A stretch of 64,000 nucleotides of DNA from Streptomyces agglomeratus (GTDB lineage: Bacteria > Actinomycetota > Actinomycetes > Streptomycetales > Streptomycetaceae), in the NCBI RefSeq assembly GCF_001746415.1, contig NZ_MEHJ01000001.1, positions 620,001 to 684,000 of the forward strand, in the 5' to 3' direction. The translations under genes were made by a program, and so were the position numbers. Position 1 is the stretch's first letter. Every line of letters starts with the position of its first letter. Shown here in pieces: positions 46,681 through 54,931 of the stretch. Below the pieces are notes generated by a model, which worked only from the letters and a program-made list of their open reading frames with translations, was not told the DNA's origin and did no database searches.

Positions 46681-47149
46681 GGAACCGTTCTGTGGTGATC
46701 AGGGGCCCGACCAGTATGAAGCCAAGGCCCTGGTTTGGAACTGAGAGCTCCCGAAGCTGCTGGATCAGCACCTTCCCACTGATGCCGGTGACCAGTCGCC
46801 CGGTCTCCCAGCAACCCCGCGGACCGCCGACGAGCGTCCGCATGACAACCCTCGCGGAACTCCTCCGCGGCTGAACCGGCCTCCCGGCCGGGACGGGCGG
46901 GCGCAGCCGTTGGATCACGCGACGGGCCTCACCTCTTCGCCCGCGCCAGGCGCACGACGCCAGCCGTGCCCACAGCCGGGGTGAGTGGTTCGGGCACCAG
47001 CGGTGATCACACACGAGGCCCCGGGCGACCCGACCACGGCATATGACAGCCTCCAACATTTCCTCGTTCCGACGATCTACTGTGCGGTCACCACGCCCGA
47101 TCACCGGGTGTGGTCATCACAGCCGCACCGACAACGACCTGGAGGAGAG
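46681..47149. other. intergenic region, no gene seen
   Basis: This divergent gap separates the hypothetical gene and the SH3-like gene. Frames on both strands lack family similarity or ribosome binding sites. Promoters for both genes are expected here. Confidence 0.4.
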
Positions 47150-47422
47150 ATGGCCAGTCCGCAGCAGCCATTCGGCACTGTCGTCAGCAGCATCGGCGTC
47201 AATCTGCGCAAGTACCCCAGCACTGATTCTGTGGTCACCGGAACACTCGAACACGGCACCAAGATCGGTCTGCGGAGCAAGGTCCGTGCCCAGGTCATCG
47301 ACGGCAACGGAATCTGGTACCTGCTGCGGGACAAGCCCGTCTGGGTTGCGGCGCGGCACGTCGAGAACACCGGACAGGTTCCCCTGTCCAAGGATGTGGA
47401 GCCTGCCCACCCAGTGGGCTGA
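47150..47422 (+). CDS. small SH3-like (SH3b) protein
   Basis: A 90-residue protein consisting of one bacterial SH3-type barrel: SSIGVNLRKYPSTDSVVTGT, LEHGTKIGLRSKV, GNGIWYLLRDKPVWVAARHV. GGAGGAG lies directly upstream of the ATG. No signal peptide is visible, unusual for SH3b modules, which mostly bind cell-wall material, so it may be a cytoplasmic partner or leave by another route. Confidence 0.75.
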   Translation: MASPQQPFGTVVSSIGVNLRKYPSTDSVVTGTLEHGTKIGLRSKVRAQVIDGNGIWYLLRDKPVWVAARHVENTGQVPLSKDVEPAHPVG

Positions 47423-47742
47423 CACATCCGAGGGGGCTTCGAGCCTCATGAGAACACCGAGCGCAGGACTCCTTCGGCTGTCGCAGGTGTCATCGCTGGC
47501 GACAAGCGCCCACGCGCCGTCACCTTCACGCCGGCGCAGGAGGTGTACGGCGACGACCGGGCAAGCACGCACTCGACAGGCACCGGTTGTGGTGCTGTGC
47601 GACCGGCGGGTGCGGGTGGTGGCGGGCTGGCCGTGGCCGAGGCCGGGCGTGCCGTCCTCGGCCGTCAGGATCCTGACAGTACGCCGCAGAGGCAACAACG
47701 GGACATCCCTGCCGATCGCTCGCCTACAGCCACACTGGAGCC
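47423..47742. other. intergenic region, no gene seen
   Basis: Nothing supported. It likely holds the promoter of the 88-residue gene at 47743. Confidence 0.4.
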
Positions 47743-48009
47743 ATGAGCAAGCACAGCTTCAGCATCGACCAGACCGGCACGGGCTGTACGCCGAGCCCTG
47801 CCCCCGGGTTCCAGTACCGCCACAACCTCCGCTACGAGAACCCGGCCGGTGGCGCCTGGACCAGCCCTGAGGGGCACACGCTGCGCACCACGTGCGGCCT
47901 CACCGTCGTGACCTGTGCCTGCGGCCTTGCCACCGAAGCACTGCCGAGTAACGATGCGCGGCTCGTCTACGAGGAACACCGCAACGCGATCCGCGACGAG
48001 ATGACATGA
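47743..48009 (+). CDS. small hypothetical protein (88 aa)
   Basis: An 88-residue soluble protein starting MSKHSFSIDQTGTGCTPSPA with four Cys (CTPSP, TTCGLTVVTCACGLATEA), a CxC plus one upstream Cys that could hold a metal or a disulfide. The C-terminus is a charged helix (LVYEEHRNAIRDEM). No family is recognised. Confidence 0.55.
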   Translation: MSKHSFSIDQTGTGCTPSPAPGFQYRHNLRYENPAGGAWTSPEGHTLRTTCGLTVVTCACGLATEALPSNDARLVYEEHRNAIRDEMT

Positions 48010-48380
48010 GCAACGGGCCCTGTCGCCGGCGTTGCCATGTCAGCGCAGGCCAGGCGGCAAGTGCTGCGGCACGGGGCCGCGGCGGTGATGTCGCCGCGAC
48101 CCCGTGCCGGTGATCCTCCCTCAGTCAAGGCATGTCTGGCGTACGGTCAGTGGTGCAGTCGTCGGGCCCGCCGACTGTCGGGCGGGCGGTGCCCGGCTCA
48201 CTCGACAGCCCTGCTCCGAGGGCAGCTGTAGCCGGCTGGTTGCCCCGTTGAACGCACTCACGCCGGCGCGCGGGACACAGCGGGAGGCACGCCGTCGGGA
48301 CAGCCCGCGCAATGTCCGCTACATGGTGGCACCGGGCCGCTACTCGTGACGTCGTACAGGTGTCGCCGACGATGACGGTG
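48010..48380. other. intergenic region, no gene seen
   Basis: A convergent gap between the 88-residue gene and the minus-strand secreted operon. No clear hairpin with a T-run was found. Confidence 0.4.
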
Positions 48381-48767
48381 TCAGGTTCGTATGCCGCCGA
48401 CATTCACCGGACAAGAGCGCTCGACGAGCTCTCCCACGCGGCGAGCCGCCTGATCGAACCGTTCCTCGTCCGCCGGGTGGGGATGCGCATACCAGTCCAG
48501 CACTGTGTCGAACGAAGGACGAAGCTCCTCAGGTGCGTCACGCGCAAGTTCGCTGATCACTTCCTGGCGGCCCGCAGGGGTGAGGGTTCGACTGTTTTGC
48601 AAGTCCATGGCGGTGGCCGTGGTGCAAAATTTCCTCTGCACTTCGGCGCTCTCGAACTGCGGATCCGAAGAATCGAACACGTAGAAAACAGCCGTGGCGG
48701 ATATTGCGGAAACAGCACAGGACGCGGCAAGCACGAATCGATTATTCATGACGTCAGACAGACTCAT
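48381..48767 (-). CDS. membrane-anchored hypothetical protein
   Basis: A 128-residue protein with one N-terminal membrane segment (FVLAASCAVSAISATAVFYV) and an extracytoplasmic, mostly helical domain containing two Cys (RKFCTTAT and ERSCPVN). Its start overlaps the end of the metzincin-like gene by 14 bp, so it is coupled to it and could be its inhibitor or anchor; that role is inference. Confidence 0.65.
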   Translation of the reverse strand: MSLSDVMNNRFVLAASCAVSAISATAVFYVFDSSDPQFESAEVQRKFCTTATAMDLQNSRTLTPAGRQEVISELARDAPEELRPSFDTVLDWYAHPHPADEERFDQAARRVGELVERSCPVNVGGIRT

Positions 48768-49278
48768 TAATGGCGCTTATGTCATGTGAGTCGTAGTTCA
48801 GATACCACTTGTCCGAACGCATACACGAATTGCCGTCCGTGTCGTTGGAAGAGTTACGGTGACCGATGTCCCCAGTGTGGCCGAACTCATGGCAGCCCAG
48901 ACTTTTCCACTGACTCGCCGTCTTGGAATAGCTTTGATTCAAGCGCACTCGAATGATGTCACAGGACGTTCGAAAGGCGTTCCAGTCGGTGCAGTCCGTC
49001 TTCCCGTGCCAGCCGTTACGTTCGTATTCACCATCGTAGACTTCAATGTCGCCACCGCCCCACGAGGTGGTAATTACAGTCTTCTCCAGCTGAGCCTTTC
49101 CATGGTTCATCGCCAGAGTCCCATTACCGGTCAATGAGAATCCCTTAACTGCTTGATTCCGGTTGTCAGGATCTATTCCACTGTCGTCGTGGTCAGCGTA
49201 ACCAGGCGTGGACAAGATCATGACCAACGCCATCGAAGCGAAGACGACAGTGGCCGGCCTGCTGGGAGAGCCATGCAT
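48754..49278 (-). CDS. secreted metzincin-like zinc protease
   Basis: A 174-residue exported protein. The signal peptide (PATVVFASMALVMILSTPGY) likely ends after GYA. The zinc site is HEFGHTGDIGH, with the three His at metzincin spacing, but the Gly of HEXXHXXGXXH is replaced by Asp. The following NSSNDTDGNSCM gives the Met-turn. Four Cys (KTDCTDW, TSCDIIRV, GCHEFG, NSCM) suggest two disulfides. Start: ATG at 49278. Downstream, a membrane-anchored protein overlaps its stop; upstream, a lipoprotein gene ends 49 bp away. Confidence 0.8.
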   Translation of the reverse strand: MHGSPSRPATVVFASMALVMILSTPGYADHDDSGIDPDNRNQAVKGFSLTGNGTLAMNHGKAQLEKTVITTSWGGGDIEVYDGEYERNGWHGKTDCTDWNAFRTSCDIIRVRLNQSYSKTASQWKSLGCHEFGHTGDIGHRNSSNDTDGNSCMRSDKWYLNYDSHDISAINESV

Positions 49279-49327
49279 GGAAGACTTCTTTCTGTGGGAG
49301 ACAGGCAATAACGCGGTCGCACCCGCT

Positions 49328-49993
49328 TCATTCCTTGGCATCGTCCGCAAGGGCGGCCGGCTCCTCGACACCCTTCAAGTCACCCGCTTCCACGGCTCTT
49401 GCGGCTTTCTGCACCTGCTTTTCCAGTTGCTGCGGCGTCAGCGACTCGATCCGCTCGCCGAGCTGATCGCCTTCGTTGGCAGCGGAATCGAGTTGTTGAC
49501 CGTCGACGAGTGCGCGCCCCTGGGAATTCACCAGCCTCCAATGGCCACGCTCCTCGGACTGCGTCAAGAAATATATGCCCTCATCACCTTTTGCTGTCCA
49601 GGTCACCCCCTCAAGCTGGTACCCACGCCCTTCCTCGTCCCAACCCCACTCGTCGACGAGCACCGTTTGCGGCTTTGTGGCTCTCGCACTGTGCAGGACT
49701 TCTTCTACGTGCAAGGTCACCTCGCGCACTTGCTCGCGGCCGCCATCTTCCTTCGATCCCACCCATCGCCCTGGCTGGACGTCCGTCACCTGCGCCTTGA
49801 CGACAAGGTCGGATGTAGCAGCCATCTTCTCCACATCGTCGAAGTGATGAACCTCCCGCCCCTCCACGATGCGCTCGGGCTGGGAATCGCGGGTATTTCC
49901 TCCCTCACCGCACGAGGCCGTCGAAAGACACAAGCCGACAGCGACCACAGCCACCCCGTACTTCCGCGGAAAAGCGGAACTGAAAATCTTCAT
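49328..49993 (-). CDS. lipoprotein of unknown function
   Basis: A 221-residue protein starting MKIFSSAFPRKYGVAVVAVG with GGGGGAC upstream. The signal ends in a lipobox-like STASC. The mature domain (ATSDLVVKAQVTDVQPGRW, EVTLHVEEVLHSARA, GDEGIYFLTQSEERGHWRLV) is beta-rich and ends in a charged helix (RIESLTPQQLEKQVQKAAR). No family is recognised. It is the first gene of an operon with the metzincin-like protease and the small membrane-anchored protein. Confidence 0.7.
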   Translation of the reverse strand: MKIFSSAFPRKYGVAVVAVGLCLSTASCGEGGNTRDSQPERIVEGREVHHFDDVEKMAATSDLVVKAQVTDVQPGRWVGSKEDGGREQVREVTLHVEEVLHSARATKPQTVLVDEWGWDEEGRGYQLEGVTWTAKGDEGIYFLTQSEERGHWRLVNSQGRALVDGQQLDSAANEGDQLGERIESLTPQQLEKQVQKAARAVEAGDLKGVEEPAALADDAKE

Positions 49994-50382
49994 ATGTCCC
50001 CCATAATTCAAACTGAAAGGAGAGTCGCGCGCCCCCTGCTTCATTGGACGCGCGACATGGTGTGCGACTCGAACGAACCGGACGCCCGCGTAGTGGAGGT
50101 GCCGCGCTCGCCACTGGGTCGGCACCTCGCCCACCGTCGGTCGTCAGCGCCGTCTTGTAAGCGGCGGTGTCCAGCCGGCCCGCACCGCCGCACCACCGGC
50201 CCCGCTCCGGCTGCCCGAGCGGCTGGGGGCTGGGTCATTGACGAGGTGTCCGGCCCACCCCCGGGCCGGACCCGTACCGCGCGTCATGGGCGGGGCGCAT
50301 CGCCCTCGCGGCACGCCGAAGCCGATGCCGTCTGCCTGGCCCTGCCCGCGAACCAACCCTGCACGCGAGGAGGGCTCCGCGG
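49994..50382. other. intergenic region, no gene seen
   Basis: Upstream of the lipoprotein operon; should contain its promoter. Open frames here look like shadows. Confidence 0.4.
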
Positions 50383-50562
50383 TCAGCGGCGTTTACGCCG
50401 TCCCCAAATCAGGTACGCTCCAACCGCAGCCAGCGCAGCGGAAAGCGCAGCCGTTCCGACCGATCCGTCGGCCTGCGATGTCCCGAATCCGTGGATCACC
50501 GTAAGGAAGGCGGCAAAGAGGCAGCTGCCTCCGAGGAACCGTTCCCAGGTTCGGACCGACAT
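50383..50562 (-). CDS. small membrane protein (59 aa)
   Basis: Start at the ATG at 50562 (MSVRTWERFLGG), preceded by GAGGGG. Two hydrophobic segments (GGSCLFAAFLTVIHGF and AALSAALAAVGAYLIWG) and a basic end GRRKRR are the layout of a small two-span membrane protein. It follows the lipoprotein gene at 50597 on the same strand by 34 bp and may belong to that operon. Confidence 0.6.
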   Translation of the reverse strand: MSVRTWERFLGGSCLFAAFLTVIHGFGTSQADGSVGTAALSAALAAVGAYLIWGRRKRR

Positions 50563-50596
50563 ATTTGCGCACCCCTCGTGCCGAGAACTCACGGTT

Positions 50597-52366
50597 CTAC
50601 CCCTTCAGCTTTTCTTTGAGGCCTTCGGAGCACGGAACGGTCGCTGTCTCCTCGGCGCGCAGGGCCGCGTACGTACCTAGACCGAGGCCCTCACCGGGGT
50701 CGCTGTCCGCGGCGAACGTGTCCAGCGCGACACCACGGGTTGCTTCCGCCTTTGTGTTCTTGGAACACGACAGCTCTGCGATGCTCCATGCTTTCACAGC
50801 CCGTGCCGTGGGATTGCTAGCCGTCTTCTCCCCTGCCAACTGCTCCAGGAAAGCTTGGGATTCCAGGGCTGTTTCCTTCTGGAATCCTTCACATTCCGTG
50901 GTGGTGGTCCACAGCAGTGTCATCCAGGCCTTCACTGCGTCGCTGCCTTGCGCATACCGCCCTGTGGCCCGCGCCAACGCGTCTTTGAGCTGGGGCAGGT
51001 CGTGGTCAAGTACTGCACATGGCTGGTCTGTCCGCAGCAGTGCCAGCGTCGCAGATGTCGTCACCGTGATCCGGTCGAGGGGGTCCTTCGTCCGCTTCAA
51101 GGCAGCCTCTGCGCTGCTCCGCACATCCTGCGGCCCCAGCGGTTCGCCGGCTCTGAGGGACGCCTGCAGATAGAAGCGCACCTGCTCTCGCAGTGGCGCC
51201 TTGGACGCTGGTTTCCGGACGTCACCGAGGGCGGCGGACGCTCCGGTCAGTTGCGCCTGCGCGACGGTCGCGAGGTAACCGTCGATGGCCGAGTTCTGGT
51301 CCGGTTGATCCGGGATCCGGCCACGGAGCAGGGCAATGTTCTGCATCGCGCGGACAGTCGCGTCCGCCACATCGATGGATGACCGGCCAGGCAGTGACGC
51401 GAGAGTCGTGGACGCGGCGGACAACTCGGTCACGGAAGCCGATATGTTCCGGTAGTACGGACCGTCGCCGGCAAGTGCGTCCCGCAGCGCGTCCTGGGCT
51501 CGCTGCCTCACAGCCCGGATGTCGGCGCTGTTCTGACGCTTGTCCGATTGTGCCGCGATCGATACTTGCAGGAGGAGGACGGATTCCGGCACGGACCATG
51601 CTTCGTCGCTTCCTGCCAGCCTTGAGATTTCCCCTCTGACGACGTCGCCCGTCTTGGCACTCACAGTGCACGCGTATCCCTGCGCCGACAATGTGCGTGC
51701 AGCGACGTAGTCCGACAGCGCATCACTTGTACTCGTCGCCCGGCATGGCTGGGTCCGCGTGTCCAGATGCTGCTTCACCAGGTTCCGCACCTGCTCGGCC
51801 GTCTGTCCCAACTGTGCGTTGCCGGAGTCGCCTCGGTGCACCTCTTCGGCCATCCGCGCTACGGCCTCCACCTCCGGAAGGGGCTGGGGGCGCCGGAACA
51901 GGGCTCGCACAGCAGTGGTCGCCGCGGTGTGGACGCGGCCCGGCGGAAGCTGACCGGGGAACGCCCGCACACCGGTCCGCAGGTGCTGGATGCGCAGGGC
52001 GGCGTCGCCTTCGTGCGTGGTGAGAACCCGGTCCGACCACCAGCCGGCGTGCTCGGCGAGGTGGGCGTCCGCGGCGGACTCGCCGGTGTCGCGAAGTACC
52101 GCCAACGCTGCCGCTGTCCGGTGCGGGTCTTCGCCGGTCAGCGGAACAGTGGTCATGCCGGACGGGCTGTCGGTGAAAGTCGCTGCCAGCCGGGCCTCCA
52201 CCGCTGCGGGAGCCCGCACACGGGGCCCGATGCGCAGACCTTCGTCCTCTGAAGAGGGTGGTGCCTGACAGCCCACCAGGCCGAGGGCTGTGGCCAGCAA
52301 AGCGACGTAGATGCGGCGCCGGGGGGCGGAGGCGGACCTCCGCCCCCCGGTGGTCGAAGACGACAT
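50597..52366 (-). CDS. large helical lipoprotein of unknown function
   Basis: A 589-residue protein with a basic N-terminus, a hydrophobic stretch and the lipobox LGLVGC near residue 33. The rest is almost entirely helical with many Ala/Arg/Leu, resembling tandem alpha-solenoid helices (HTAATTAVRALFRRPQPLPE, AIDGYLATVAQAQLTG). Six Cys occur in the mature part. It starts 3 nt after the stop of the upstream secreted-protein gene and is co-translated with it. No family is recognised; a surface scaffold or partner of the beta-rich protein is plausible. Confidence 0.7.
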   Translation of the reverse strand: MSSSTTGGRRSASAPRRRIYVALLATALGLVGCQAPPSSEDEGLRIGPRVRAPAAVEARLAATFTDSPSGMTTVPLTGEDPHRTAAALAVLRDTGESAADAHLAEHAGWWSDRVLTTHEGDAALRIQHLRTGVRAFPGQLPPGRVHTAATTAVRALFRRPQPLPEVEAVARMAEEVHRGDSGNAQLGQTAEQVRNLVKQHLDTRTQPCRATSTSDALSDYVAARTLSAQGYACTVSAKTGDVVRGEISRLAGSDEAWSVPESVLLLQVSIAAQSDKRQNSADIRAVRQRAQDALRDALAGDGPYYRNISASVTELSAASTTLASLPGRSSIDVADATVRAMQNIALLRGRIPDQPDQNSAIDGYLATVAQAQLTGASAALGDVRKPASKAPLREQVRFYLQASLRAGEPLGPQDVRSSAEAALKRTKDPLDRITVTTSATLALLRTDQPCAVLDHDLPQLKDALARATGRYAQGSDAVKAWMTLLWTTTTECEGFQKETALESQAFLEQLAGEKTASNPTARAVKAWSIAELSCSKNTKAEATRGVALDTFAADSDPGEGLGLGTYAALRAEETATVPCSEGLKEKLKG

Positions 52367-52369
52367 GCG

Positions 52370-52927
52370 TCAGACAGTCCCGCCTACTGGGCTGGAGCGC
52401 CGGAAGGCACTCACGTCGTAGTGAGTGTTGCCGTACTTCATGCTGGCGGTGACCGTGTGGGACACCCAGATCCATCGCCCGTAGGGGTTGCCTCGGCCGA
52501 TGACCCTCCCATGGTCCGCGACCACGCTGGAGTTTCTGTCGCCTGCGTAGACCCCGCCGCCGCAGTCGTCCTCGCCGCCGATGCCGCCCGGCGACAAGCC
52601 GCCGCCACCGACGCTCACGCTGCCTATGCCGTACTTGTTGAAGCAGATACCGTCGCTGAGCTTGATGGTGTAATTGGACACCGGCCCGGCGGCGTTCCTC
52701 TTCCACGAGGCGGAGATCTTGGACGAGTCAAGCGTCCACGTCCTCTGCCCCGCGCCACGCCAGGTGTCCTTGAAGCCCACCTTCAGCGTGCCGATACTCA
52801 CCCGGCGGGTGTTCGACTTGCTGTTCTCGATGGCTGCCGCCGGCAACACACTCGCCGCGAACACCGCCGAGGCAACGGCCCCGAGCACGACAGCGCGTGC
52901 AGCGGTCCGTCCCTGATTATTCCTCAC
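52370..52927 (-). CDS. secreted beta-rich protein
   Basis: A 185-residue exported protein. Start GTG at 52927 (GGGGGAA upstream). The signal peptide (AVVLGAVASAVFAASVLPAA) ends near AAA-IE. The mature part is beta-rich with a glycine-rich loop (GSVSVGGGGLSPGGIGGEDD) and two Cys (GICFNKYG, EDDCGGG). No family is recognised. It is coupled to the large lipoprotein. Confidence 0.7.
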   Translation of the reverse strand: MRNNQGRTAARAVVLGAVASAVFAASVLPAAAIENSKSNTRRVSIGTLKVGFKDTWRGAGQRTWTLDSSKISASWKRNAAGPVSNYTIKLSDGICFNKYGIGSVSVGGGGLSPGGIGGEDDCGGGVYAGDRNSSVVADHGRVIGRGNPYGRWIWVSHTVTASMKYGNTHYDVSAFRRSSPVGGTV

Positions 52928-53574
52928 GGAAATTCCCCCATTTATTTTTCGTCGCCCGGGCGCAGGCATGCGAAGGCCGCTCCACCCGTAACGAAAGTCG
53001 ACAGATCGGTCAGGAAGGTGTGGAGATTCCCCTGACGGCGTCTGCCGCTGGCGGTCACCCAACAATCGCCCCTGGTCAGGGGGCAGTTCGCGGTGGGCGA
53101 CCTTGGATCCGAGTATGTCCGTCGTGATCTGGTCACCGCAACGTTATTGAGCAACACATGAGGTTGTTCAACTGCGTGAGATTTCAACGACCCGAAGCCG
53201 GTTCCTTAATCAGTCCCTACCCGTTCGTGGCCGGACACCGTCGACGACACATCGGGGGTCCATGCCCATGGCGAGGCGCTGACGCAACGGGGGCCATAGC
53301 GGGCGGAAGGAGTAGTTCCGACCACAGATGGCCTCGGATGGCACTTTCGGACAGAACACAAGGTGAGTGTTCGCACACGTGATCGGCCGGTCCCGTTCAG
53401 TGACCGGCGCCTGGATCCCTGCCCCGGCTTGCAGCACAACACCCGCGATTCATGCGCCGGCCAGCCGAACCTGTCGAAAAATTTCCTGATCCGATGCCGG
53501 AACACCGAAGGAAATGACCGAAAGCGCTCATCTGCTTTTGACTCATGAGCGGATGTCCGGTGAAGGTCCTTCAC
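52928..53574. other. divergent intergenic region before the NRPS locus
   Basis: It separates the secreted-protein operon from the exporter of the NRPS cluster, so it should carry two promoters. The only notable structure is the inverted repeat at 53147-53171. No gene is supported. Confidence 0.45.
53147..53171. promoter_or_regulatory. inverted repeat upstream of the NRPS cluster
   Basis: TTGAGCAAC and GTTGTTCAA are 9-bp arms with one mismatch and a 7-bp spacer. It may be a regulator site for the cluster or the divergent operon. Confidence 0.4.
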
Positions 53575-54885
53575 ATGCCCGCCACATCCCGAGCCGTGAA
53601 CAGCGGCCCCCTGCGTATGCGCGACTTCCGCCTGCTGCTCGCCGGAGCGGCGGCCGGACAGTTCGGCGCCCACGTCACCCTGGTCGCCCTGCCCCTTGTG
53701 GCCGTGCTCGAACTGGAAGCGACCGCCTTCCAGGTGGGGCTGCTCACGGCTGCAGAGACCGCCGCGTTCCTGGTCATCGGCCTGCCGGCCGGAGCATGGG
53801 TCGACCGCATGCGGAAGTTGCCGCTGATGATCCGGGCCGATGTCGTACGAGCCGTGGCCATGGCAAGCGTCCCGGCAGCGGGCGTGGCCGGTGTCCTGAC
53901 GATGGTGCAGCTGTACGTTGTCGCTCTGGTCACCGGCGTCGCCACCGTCTTCTTCGACGTGGCCCACCAGAGCTTTCTGCCCCAGTTGCTGCCCCGGGAC
54001 CAACTGGTCAAGGGGAACGGGGCGCTGGAGACCGTACGCTCGTCCGCGCAGGTGACCGGCCCCGGGCTCGGTGGCGGTCTGGTGCAGCTCCTCGGTGCCC
54101 ATCTCGCCGTGGTCGCCGACGCCATCGGTTACGTCCTCTCCGCGCTCTTCCTCTGGCGCATCAAGCGGCCGGAGCCCCGCCCCGAGGCTGTCCCCGGCGC
54201 GTCGCTGCGCGCGGACATCGCGGAAGGGCTGCGCTTCGTTCTGGGTCAGCCGCTGCTGCGGGTGATCGCCGCCGCCACAGCCCTCGGCAACTTCTTCACC
54301 GCGCTGTTGCTGGCCACTCAGACGGTTTTCCTCGTCCGTGACCTGGGCCTGCAACCGGGGGCGGTCGGCCTCGTCCTGTCGGCCGCGGCCGTCGGCGGGC
54401 TCTTGGGCGCACTGGTCGCGGGCACCCTGGCCGCACAACTGGGCCACGCCCGGATCATCTGGCTCTCCGCACTGGTGACAGGCCCGTTCGCCCTGCTGTG
54501 GCCGCTGTCCGAGCAGGCGGGAGGAGCAGTGGTGTTCGCGCTCGGCTCGGGCATCGTCTTCTTCGGTGCCGTGGTCTACAACGTCGCCCAGGTGAGCTTC
54601 CGCCAGTCCCTGTGTCCGCCCGGCCTGCTCGGCCGCATGAACGCCACCTTGCGCTTCCTGATGTGGGGCACGCTCCCGCTCGGGGCACTGGCCGGCGGGG
54701 CGCTCGCCGACGGCTTCGGCGCCCGCACCGCGCTGGTGTGCTGCGCGGCCGGTTTCCTCGCCGTACCTCTGCCGCTGCTGCTCTCCCCACTGCGCGGGAT
54801 GCGGGACCTGCCCAATGTGCCCGTGCACCCCGAGTCCACCGCCGCGGGCACTGACGAACGGGCTCCGGCCACCCCTCTCGCCTGA
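53575..54885 (+). CDS. MFS exporter of the NRPS cluster (EntS-like)
   Basis: A 436-residue major-facilitator protein with about twelve membrane segments, of the MFS_3/EntS group that exports enterobactin-like siderophores and other peptides. Features include the loop GLPAGAWVDRMRKLPLMIRA between helices 2 and 3 and PQLLPRDQLVKGNGALE in the centre. The ATG at 53575 has GAAGG at good spacing; the ATG at 53545 lacks one. The free-standing C-domain gene follows by 46 bp on the same strand, so it probably exports the cluster product. Confidence 0.88.
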   Translation: MPATSRAVNSGPLRMRDFRLLLAGAAAGQFGAHVTLVALPLVAVLELEATAFQVGLLTAAETAAFLVIGLPAGAWVDRMRKLPLMIRADVVRAVAMASVPAAGVAGVLTMVQLYVVALVTGVATVFFDVAHQSFLPQLLPRDQLVKGNGALETVRSSAQVTGPGLGGGLVQLLGAHLAVVADAIGYVLSALFLWRIKRPEPRPEAVPGASLRADIAEGLRFVLGQPLLRVIAAATALGNFFTALLLATQTVFLVRDLGLQPGAVGLVLSAAAVGGLLGALVAGTLAAQLGHARIIWLSALVTGPFALLWPLSEQAGGAVVFALGSGIVFFGAVVYNVAQVSFRQSLCPPGLLGRMNATLRFLMWGTLPLGALAGGALADGFGARTALVCCAAGFLAVPLPLLLSPLRGMRDLPNVPVHPESTAAGTDERAPATPLA

Positions 54886-54931
54886 CCCCGGCCCGCGTCC
54901 GCCGCCGTAGACACCCGACAGGAAGGACCCC

